From Streptomyces sp. Y2F8-2 (lineage in GTDB: Bacteria > Actinomycetota > Actinomycetes > Streptomycetales > Streptomycetaceae): a stretch of DNA of 64,000 nucleotides. A program made the translations under genes and the position numbers. Where the stretch lies: contig NZ_BNGS01000013.1 in assembly GCF_014905555.1 (NCBI RefSeq), positions 1 through 64,000 of the forward strand, written 5' to 3'. Under the pieces are notes generated by a model. The model did not search any database, had not been told where the DNA came from, and was given only the letters and a program-made list of their open reading frames with translations. Position 1 is the stretch's first letter. Every line of letters starts with the position of its first letter. Positions 58,342-64,000 of the stretch are shown in pieces.

Positions 58342-60542
58342 CACGGCAGTCGAGACTCTGGGTCGCGCTGCTGGCCGCACTGCTCACGATGCTCGGCCTG
58401 CAGACGACGTCCGCGGCCGGGCAGACGGCCGGACGATCCGAGGCCCGGGCCGCCGAGCAGGTGCTCACCTGGACGGCCGGCGACGACATCACGAAGTACG
58501 CCTCGGCGCCCACGACGGCGCAGGCGGGACCGGCGACGATCGTCTTCGAGAACAGTGCGGCGACCGGGAACACCACCGGCATGCCGCACACGCTGACGTT
58601 CGTGACCAGCGACCCCGAGTACAACAGCGACGTCCAGCTCAACATCCTGGCCAACCCGAACGACGACATGGGCGGCCGCCACACGGCGCAGGTCACGCTC
58701 ACGCCCGGCCGGTACTTCTACCACTGCACGATCCCCGGCCACGGACAGATGCAGGGTGTCCTGGTGGTCACCGAGGGCGGCGGCGCGGACACGACACCGC
58801 CCGAGACCTCCGCCCAGGTGACCGGCACGCGCAACGCGCAGGGCGAGTACGTCGGCTCGGCGACGGTCACGATCGGCGCCACCGACGAGGGCAGCGGCGT
58901 CGACCGGATCGAGTACGCGGTCGGGGACGCGGGCGCCTGGCAGCCGTACACCGCTCCGGTCGTCGTCGACCAGGTCGGCGCCCACAAGGTCCGCCACCGT
59001 GCCCTGGACAAGGCGGGCAACGTCTCGGCGGAGAAGAGCGTCGAGTTCTCCGTCGTCGCGCCGCCTTCCGACGACTCCACGCCTCCGGAGACCTCGGCCA
59101 CGGTCAGCGGCGAGCGGAACGCCGACGGCGCGTACATCGACATGGCCACCGTCACCGTCACCGCCTCGGACACCGGCTCCGGGGTCAACGCGATCGAGTA
59201 CGCCGTCGGCTCGGGCGCCTGGCAGCCGTACGCCGGTCCCGTGATGGTGCACCAGCTCGGCACCCACACCGTGCGCTACCGCGCCACCGACAAGGCGGGC
59301 AACGTCTCCGCCGAGAAGAACGTGGAGTTCACGGTCGTCGCGGCGCCGCCGCAGGACACCACCCCTCCGGTGACCGGCGTGACCGTCGAGGGCACGAAGA
59401 ACTCCGACGGAGCCTATGTCGGCAGCGCCAGGGTGACGGTGAGTGCGACGGACGCGGGCGGCTCGGGCGTGGCGAGCGTGGAGTACTCGCTCGACGGCGG
59501 GCCCTACCTCGCGTACACCGCGCCCGTGGTGGTCGACCGCGTGGGCGCACACACCCTCGCCTACCGGGCGAGCGACAAGGCGGGCAACACCTCCGAACCG
59601 CGGACCGTGAGCTTCACCGTCGTGGCGGGAGGCGGGGTTCCCGCGCCCGACTGCCCCGAGTACGACGAGCGGTTGACGGTGATCGTCGGCACGGTCGACT
59701 CGGGCGTGCCGAACCGGGTCACGAACAACCGGTGCCGGATCAACGAGCTGATCGAGGACGAGAAGGAGTGGACGTCCCACGCGCTGTTCCTGAAGCACGT
59801 GAGGACCGTCCTGGACGGGCTCCTCGACGAAGGCGTCATCGACAAGCGCGAGTACAACGCGATTCAGCGGGCCGCCCGTCAGTCCGGGATCGGCACGCCG
59901 GGGCAGACGGAGGGCTACCGCAAGATCTTCGACGGCACCGCGGAGTCCTTCGCCAAGTGGGAGCAGGTGGGGGGCGGTTCGTTCGCCCTCAACGCCGACG
60001 GGTCGATCACCAGCGGCACCACCAAGTCGGGCCTGGGCATGCTCTGGTTCCCGCAGCGCAAGTACGGCGACTTCTCGCTGAAGCTCCAGTGGCGTGACGA
60101 CGCTCCCGGCACCGGGAACGCCAACTCCGGGGTGTTCGTCCGCTTCCCGTGGGTGCACGACCACCCGGAGGAGCCACGGCCCGAGTGGGTCGCCATCAAG
60201 TACGGGCACGAGGTGCAGGTGCTCGACTCACCCACCGGCGACATGTACAAGACCGGCTCGATCTACGGCTTCGACAGGGTGGGGCTCGCCGGGGCCGGCG
60301 TCACGCAGAAGGGCACCTGGAACGACTACGAGATCCGCGTGGTCGACCAGCACTACTCGGTCTACCGCAACGGCGTGCTGATCAACGAGTTCGACAACAC
60401 CGGGGGCCAGGCCTTCTACCCACCGCGCTCGGACGATCCGGGCACGGACGGGCGGCGGTTCGCCTCCGGCTACATCGGACTGCAGGTGCACAGCACCACG
60501 GATGTGATCTCCTACCGGGACATCCGCGTCAAGGAGCTGTAG
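58338..60542 (+). CDS. Secreted cupredoxin, Ig-like repeat and 3-keto-disaccharide hydrolase domain protein
   Basis: The 734-residue secreted protein has a signal (LWVALLAALLTMLGLQ), then a plastocyanin-like domain (about 40-147) with type 1 copper ligands H84 (GMPHTLTF), C130, H135 and M138 (YHCTIPGHGQMQ). Three Ig-like or OmpL47-type repeats of about 95 residues follow, each with TPPETS or TPPVTG, ATVTV-A and RA-DKAGN(V/T)S. The C-terminal DUF1080/3-keto-disaccharide hydrolase domain (about 545-734) has YRKIFDGTAESFAKWEQVGG, SGVFVRFPW and ASGYIGLQVHS. GTG 58338 overlaps the previous stop as GTGA after GAGGAGGACCGA, so the two proteins are coupled. This domain order suggests an electron acceptor joined to a keto-sugar-cleaving unit. 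Confidence 0.88.
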   Translation: MTRQSRLWVALLAALLTMLGLQTTSAAGQTAGRSEARAAEQVLTWTAGDDITKYASAPTTAQAGPATIVFENSAATGNTTGMPHTLTFVTSDPEYNSDVQLNILANPNDDMGGRHTAQVTLTPGRYFYHCTIPGHGQMQGVLVVTEGGGADTTPPETSAQVTGTRNAQGEYVGSATVTIGATDEGSGVDRIEYAVGDAGAWQPYTAPVVVDQVGAHKVRHRALDKAGNVSAEKSVEFSVVAPPSDDSTPPETSATVSGERNADGAYIDMATVTVTASDTGSGVNAIEYAVGSGAWQPYAGPVMVHQLGTHTVRYRATDKAGNVSAEKNVEFTVVAAPPQDTTPPVTGVTVEGTKNSDGAYVGSARVTVSATDAGGSGVASVEYSLDGGPYLAYTAPVVVDRVGAHTLAYRASDKAGNTSEPRTVSFTVVAGGGVPAPDCPEYDERLTVIVGTVDSGVPNRVTNNRCRINELIEDEKEWTSHALFLKHVRTVLDGLLDEGVIDKREYNAIQRAARQSGIGTPGQTEGYRKIFDGTAESFAKWEQVGGGSFALNADGSITSGTTKSGLGMLWFPQRKYGDFSLKLQWRDDAPGTGNANSGVFVRFPWVHDHPEEPRPEWVAIKYGHEVQVLDSPTGDMYKTGSIYGFDRVGLAGAGVTQKGTWNDYEIRVVDQHYSVYRNGVLINEFDNTGGQAFYPPRSDDPGTDGRRFASGYIGLQVHSTTDVISYRDIRVKEL

Positions 60543-60569
60543 GCCGCTCCCCGCGCACCCGGTTCGGCT

Positions 60570-60617
60570 GTACCCGCCCGGCGCCCCCGCGGCACCACCG
60601 GATGCACGGGCGGGTAC
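60570..60617. terminator. Bidirectional terminator
   Basis: A perfect 11-bp stem, GTACCCGCCCG (60570-60580) with CGGGCGGGTAC (60607-60617), in the gap between the convergent cupredoxin-domain gene and the SpoIIE-type phosphatase gene. Confidence 0.65.
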
Positions 60618-60645
60618 GGCAGGCGTGCGTGCGGCCGCATGCGCT

Positions 60646-62229
60646 TCAGCCGGCGGACGACGGCGGGAACTGCACGGCGAGCAGGGCCCTGTCGTCGGGC
60701 ATCTCCGTGTCGGGCTGCTGGTGGAGCATCAGGGAACAGATGCCCTCGGCGTCGAGGCCCGCGGTCGACCGCGCTGTCTGAAGAAGCTGTGCCAGGCCGA
60801 CGTCCAGGCTCTGGCCGCGCCGCTCGATCAGACCGTCGGTGTAGAACACGAGGGTGGTACCTGTCGGGACGGTGGTCTCCGCCTGCGGGTAGTCGGTGAA
60901 CGGGACAGGGCCGAGCGGTGGGGCGAGCGCGCCCTCGAGGTACCGGCTCGAGCCGTCGGCGTGGATGAGCAGAGGCGGAGGGTGGCCGGCCCGGGAGTAA
61001 CGCAGGGTGCGGGTGCGACGGTCGTAGGCGGCGTAGCAGGCCGTGGCCATCAGGCCGTGGTGGTAGGTGCCCAGGAAGTCGTTGAGCTCCGCCAGGACCG
61101 CGGGCGGACGGGTGCCGCTGCGCCGGGCGATGCTGCGCAGCACGGTGGTGGTCTGGGCCATGGCGGTGGCCTCGGCGATGCCGTGGCCGGCGATGTCGCC
61201 GATGGTGAGGCCCACGGTTTCGCCGTCGAGGATGTGGACGTCGTACCAGTCGCCGCCGACGTCGACGAGCTGGGTGCCGGGGGCGTATCCGCCGGCGATG
61301 TCCAGGCCCTCGACGGGTGGCAGATTGGGCAGCAGGCTGCGCTGGAGGCGCTCGGCGAGCCGGTGTTCGTGCTCGAAGAGACCCGCCCTGCGCACCGCCT
61401 GGGCGATCTGCTGGCCGATGGCGACGGTGTGCTCGGTGTCCTGCTCGGCGCCCGGAGCGTAGTGGATGACCAGGGTGCCGAGCGTGACACCCTCGGTCTG
61501 CAGCGGCAGACGCTGCTCGGCCTCGTACGCCGGCGCGGAGACCGGTGCCGTGGGCAGCCGGTCGAGATCCACCCAGGGGGCCGTGGTCACGGGCAGTGTG
61601 TCGGCCGGGCCGAGGGACGGCACGATGCGCCGCGGGTACAGCTCGAGCGTCACCTCCGCGGCGTCGAGGGCCTGGGGTGCGCACTTGTACACGGCGTCGC
61701 AGACGTCCGTGAGGGTGGCGGCGGCCGCCAAGGCCGCCGTGAGCCGGTACAGGCGCTGCATCCGCGCGCGGGCCCGTTGCTCGGTGCGCAGCAACTGGTC
61801 CCGCTGCTGGGCGATCGCATGCCGATAGGCCATCTGCTGGTTCAGCAGGCTGACGCGCTGGCTGAGCGCCACGAAGCGGTCACTGACGTCGAGCCGGGAC
61901 AGGTGCAGTTGGACGGCCGGCTCGGGGCCTTTCCACCAGGTGGCCCGGCCTCCGTGGCAACGCAGGCGCACCGGGGCGCCGGCACTGTCGCGCACGGTCA
62001 TGACGCCCGGCAGCGGGGATCCGCTGCGCGCCCACTGTGCCATCCGCCGGTACAGGTCGGCGGGGTCCAGCACCAGGTCCGCGAGTTCCGCTTCGGGACG
62101 GAGCGTGTCCACCGTACGGGTCGTGGCCGGATTGGCGGCCACCACTCGGCCGGAGGTGGTGCAGACTACGACGGCGTGGGGAAGAACCCTGGACATGGCC
62201 TGGAACATCGCCAGGTTCATCTCAGCCAC
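60646..62229 (-). CDS. PP2C/SpoIIE-type serine phosphatase with PAS- and GAF-like sensor domains
   Basis: The 527-residue cytoplasmic protein has a PAS-like domain (about 15-135, VLPHAVVVCTTSGRVVAANP). A coiled-coil linker (QQMAYRHAIAQQRDQLLRTE, about 150-185), a GAF-like domain (about 185-320, LTDVCDAVYKCAPQALDAAE) and a SpoIIE phosphatase domain follow. The phosphatase part has LLPNLPPVEGLDIAGGYAPG, VGGDWYDVHILDGE with IGDIAGHGI, and FYTDGLIERRGQSLDVG. These dephosphorylate anti-anti-sigma proteins in partner-switch circuits. GTG 62229 overlaps the end of the preceding gene; ATG 62220 is the alternative. It is coupled to the methanogen-output-domain gene. Confidence 0.92.
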   Translation of the reverse strand: MAEMNLAMFQAMSRVLPHAVVVCTTSGRVVAANPATTRTVDTLRPEAELADLVLDPADLYRRMAQWARSGSPLPGVMTVRDSAGAPVRLRCHGGRATWWKGPEPAVQLHLSRLDVSDRFVALSQRVSLLNQQMAYRHAIAQQRDQLLRTEQRARARMQRLYRLTAALAAAATLTDVCDAVYKCAPQALDAAEVTLELYPRRIVPSLGPADTLPVTTAPWVDLDRLPTAPVSAPAYEAEQRLPLQTEGVTLGTLVIHYAPGAEQDTEHTVAIGQQIAQAVRRAGLFEHEHRLAERLQRSLLPNLPPVEGLDIAGGYAPGTQLVDVGGDWYDVHILDGETVGLTIGDIAGHGIAEATAMAQTTTVLRSIARRSGTRPPAVLAELNDFLGTYHHGLMATACYAAYDRRTRTLRYSRAGHPPPLLIHADGSSRYLEGALAPPLGPVPFTDYPQAETTVPTGTTLVFYTDGLIERRGQSLDVGLAQLLQTARSTAGLDAEGICSLMLHQQPDTEMPDDRALLAVQFPPSSAG

Positions 62230-62788
62230 CGGGTCCGCTCCCTGCGTCGACCGCCTCCTCTTCGACGGACGCAGCGTCGCCGAAGTACTCACGGCCCGGT
62301 TCCTCACCCAGGTCGAGTTCGGGTTCGAGGTGCACCACGACGCGGCAGCCGGTGGCGCCGCGGGCGATGGTCTCCTCCAGTTCGACGCGTGCGTATCCCA
62401 GGTTCTGCGCGGCGATGGTGCCGAAGACGTTGGACGTCATCATGCACATCGACTCCCGCCCGAGCACCTTCTCCGCGAACGGGCAGCTGCGGCTGCCCAG
62501 GACGATCCGGTGCTCGTCCTGGGAAATGAGATAGAAGTCGCCCTCGATGCGCTGTTTGAGGTCGACCAGCACGTCGGCGACCTGTTCGCGGGTCAGCTGC
62601 GGCAGGCCGATGGCCTCGGTGTAGGCCTCGTTGATCTGCAGTCCCACCGACTGGCCGACCAGGCTGATGTAGCCGGAGGCCTCCTCGAGTCCGACCACGG
62701 ACTCCAGGGACGTCGCCAGCTCACGGACCAGTCCTCGCATGAACACGTCCCGGTCCAGATCCACGTGGGCATCCTTGGCCAGGTTCAC
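62222..62788 (-). CDS. Methanogen output domain 1-like cytosolic protein
   Basis: The 188-residue protein is likely a member of the methanogen-output-domain-1 group, found with two-component and PP2C genes in Streptomyces. Key parts are FMRGLVRELATSLESVVGLE, EASGYISLVGQSVGLQINEA, a Cys-containing core SRSCPFAEKVLGRESMCMMT with SNVFGTIAAQNLGYARVELE, and the ending GATGCRVVVHLE. The spaced cysteines suggest ligand, haem or metal binding, but this is inference. GTG 62788 follows AAGGAGGGG; GTG/ATG options to 62854 are weak. Its stop overlaps the start of the phosphatase gene, so it probably supplies the input signal for that enzyme. Confidence 0.75.
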   Translation of the reverse strand: MNLAKDAHVDLDRDVFMRGLVRELATSLESVVGLEEASGYISLVGQSVGLQINEAYTEAIGLPQLTREQVADVLVDLKQRIEGDFYLISQDEHRIVLGSRSCPFAEKVLGRESMCMMTSNVFGTIAAQNLGYARVELEETIARGATGCRVVVHLEPELDLGEEPGREYFGDAASVEEEAVDAGSGPGG

Positions 62789-63377
62789 GACGGCCCCTCC
62801 TTTTCGCGGAGTACCGTGTGCGCGGCCGGCGCGGATGTCGACTGACAGGTCCATCTGTCATCACACGGTCTGTTCGTGAGCATAGCGCCCCGATCATCGA
62901 CGCACGATCCCCCGGTTCCGGGCCCCGCCGTGTACCGGTGTTGACGCCGGCAGTACGGCGCGGCGGCCCGCGCCCGGATCGGTCACAGCAGCCCCCGGAT
63001 GCCGCCGCGGACCCGGTGGAAGCCGCCGGCGCCGCGTGCAGGGCGTCCACGACGTGGCGGGCCCCGGGCTCCCGTAGCGCGCACGGCGGTGTGGGCAGGA
63101 GCCGGGGAGTTGCCGGGATCGCGGCATCCGTGCGGGCCGGCGTTCCCCTATGCCGCCGGCCCGCACGGACTCTGGTGGGCCACTCGCCATCGACCCATGA
63201 GGCGGATCAGGCACCCCCCGGTCGCCTGATCCACTCCGCCGCACCGCCCGGTGCCCGTGGGCCGGAGTGTGTCCGGGAACGTCGAAGTCGCTTGGGTTGG
63301 AGTGTGGATCAGCGAGGGGGCGCACCGGTATGGGTAGAACTGCGTACGACGCACGGTCGGATGAGCGGAGAGGTCAC
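62789..63377. other. Divergent gap with a strong hairpin
   Basis: No gene is seen in these 589 bases. A perfect 15-bp stem runs 63127-63141 with 63155-63169 (core GTGCGGGCCGGC), which could be a terminator or a transcript-protecting structure. Promoters of both flanking genes must lie here. Confidence 0.5.
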
Positions 63378-64000
63378 ATGGCACAGGGGCTGGACGCGGC
63401 CTACGAACGCATGCTGTCGGTGGCCACGGCGGCGCTCCACGAACGCGAACCCGCACGGCTGTGGCCGCTGATGGCCGCCACGCTGCCGGATGTGTGCGGC
63501 GGCGAGGTCCTGATCTACAAGCTGGACGACTGGAGTGAGAGCGCGGGCACGGTCGGTACGGCGCCCGAGGCGGCGTCGGCGTTGGACGCGCTCGACGACG
63601 AGGCCCTGGGGCTTCTGCGCACCGGGTTCCCGTTCGCGGGGCATTACGCGGACGATCGCGACCGAGCGCCGGTCACAGCCGGCCGGGTGCTCGGTGCCGC
63701 CTGGTCCGCCAGCGCGACCGCCCGTCTGGTCGACGATGCGCTGGACATGGACCACGTGCTGGCGATCCCGCTGCCCGAGGCGACCACTCCCGTCACCGGG
63801 TGTCTCGTCTACCGCGCGGGAACGGACTTCACCGACGACGAGCTCCGCTTCGCCGGGCGGGTGCAGCCCTTGCTCGCGGCCGTCGACCAGCAGCGTCAAC
63901 TCCTGGAAAGCTGGCAGCGCCTCGTCGCGCCGGGCGCTGCGCAGGACGCGGCCGCGGACTGTGATCTCACTCCCCGGGAGACGGCCGTCCTGCTGCTGCT
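63378..64000 (+). CDS. LuxR-family regulator with GAF-like sensor, 5' part
   Basis: The frame from ATG 63378 (after GGAGAGGTCAC) runs open to the window edge, giving at least 207 residues. The N-terminal about 185 residues resemble a GAF-like sensor (ARLWPLMAATLPDVCGGEVL, DHVLAIPLPEATTPVTGCLV, FTDDELRFAGRVQPLLAAVD). The sequence then enters LTPRETAVLLLL, the standard beginning of a LuxR-type helix-turn-helix, which lies beyond 64000. It is therefore a single-component LuxR regulator sensing a small molecule through the GAF-like domain. No phosphoacceptor receiver motif is seen. The minus-strand open frame over the same bases is a shadow. Confidence 0.88.
   Translation, partial: MAQGLDAAYERMLSVATAALHEREPARLWPLMAATLPDVCGGEVLIYKLDDWSESAGTVGTAPEAASALDALDDEALGLLRTGFPFAGHYADDRDRAPVTAGRVLGAAWSASATARLVDDALDMDHVLAIPLPEATTPVTGCLVYRAGTDFTDDELRFAGRVQPLLAAVDQQRQLLESWQRLVAPGAAQDAAADCDLTPRETAVLLL

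Overview
The window is high-GC actinobacterial DNA. A tap-tpg pair (24246-26513 and 23676-24230, minus strand), encoding the telomere-binding protein and the terminal protein, points to a linear Streptomyces chromosome arm or a large linear plasmid. A WhiB-like protein, a SigB/SigF-type sigma factor, several ECF sigma factors, two SpoIIE-type phosphatases, a LAL-type LuxR regulator and GTG starts with strong GGAGG-like ribosome binding sites agree with this. Gene debris and IS relics fit a subtelomeric accessory region.

Region by region. 1-12.7 kb: an IS5-type transposase fragment at the left edge, then a stress and detoxification block: organic hydroperoxide reductase, short-chain dehydrogenase, aldehyde dehydrogenase, two exported alpha/beta hydrolases, a broken creatininase, a DHA2 drug exporter with its TetR regulator, and a serine hydrolase with its own TetR regulator. 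Two short motifs recur across this block. GTCACC-N9-GGTGAC occurs at four places in front of the peroxidase/dehydrogenase gap and both hydrolases. TGTCACTTCA-N-TGTAGCACTT occurs in front of the aldehyde dehydrogenase and the exporter. They suggest two small regulons. 12.7-21 kb: an IS630 relic, a LAL-type LuxR regulator, an alpha/beta hydrolase, a lytic transglycosylase, a patchwork of gene fragments (ECF sigma, hydrolase tail, AraC) and a lipoprotein-like beta carbonic anhydrase. 21-23.6 kb: a glyoxalase-like protein divergent from TetR, then an AhpD-like protein beside an ECF41/SigJ-type sigma factor. 23.7-26.5 kb: tpg and tap.

26.7-33.3 kb: methyltransferase, membrane SpoIIE phosphatase, DJ-1/PfpI protein, mannose-6-phosphate isomerase, SDR, a 13-copy heptamer repeat and a FUSC-type membrane protein. 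33.3-41 kb: the best-organised cluster, a six-gene operon (spermidine/putrescine-type ABC importer genes potA, potD, potB, potC, then a FrlB-like SIS isomerase/deglycase and a FrlD-like PfkB kinase), divergent from a LacI repressor with a LacI-type operator between them. It looks like uptake and breakdown of an aminated sugar such as an Amadori compound.

41-52.6 kb: hydrolase, methyltransferase, an ECF sigma with a Met/His-rich membrane protein, a small CxxCxCxC protein, a GlxA-type regulator with GAPDH, a SigF-type sigma and WhiB, a second GlxA-type regulator divergent from an MFS exporter, and an internally deleted methyltransferase. 52.6-54.6 kb: an MFS exporter divergent from MarR. 54.6-60.5 kb: a secreted copper and sugar-oxidation set, with a two-domain laccase, a ThuA plus PQQ-dehydrogenase-like enzyme, and a cupredoxin plus Ig-like plus 3-keto-disaccharide-hydrolase-domain protein translationally coupled to it. 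60.6-64 kb: a SpoIIE phosphatase coupled to a methanogen-output-domain protein, then a LuxR regulator cut by the right edge.

No tRNA, rRNA or CRISPR array was seen.
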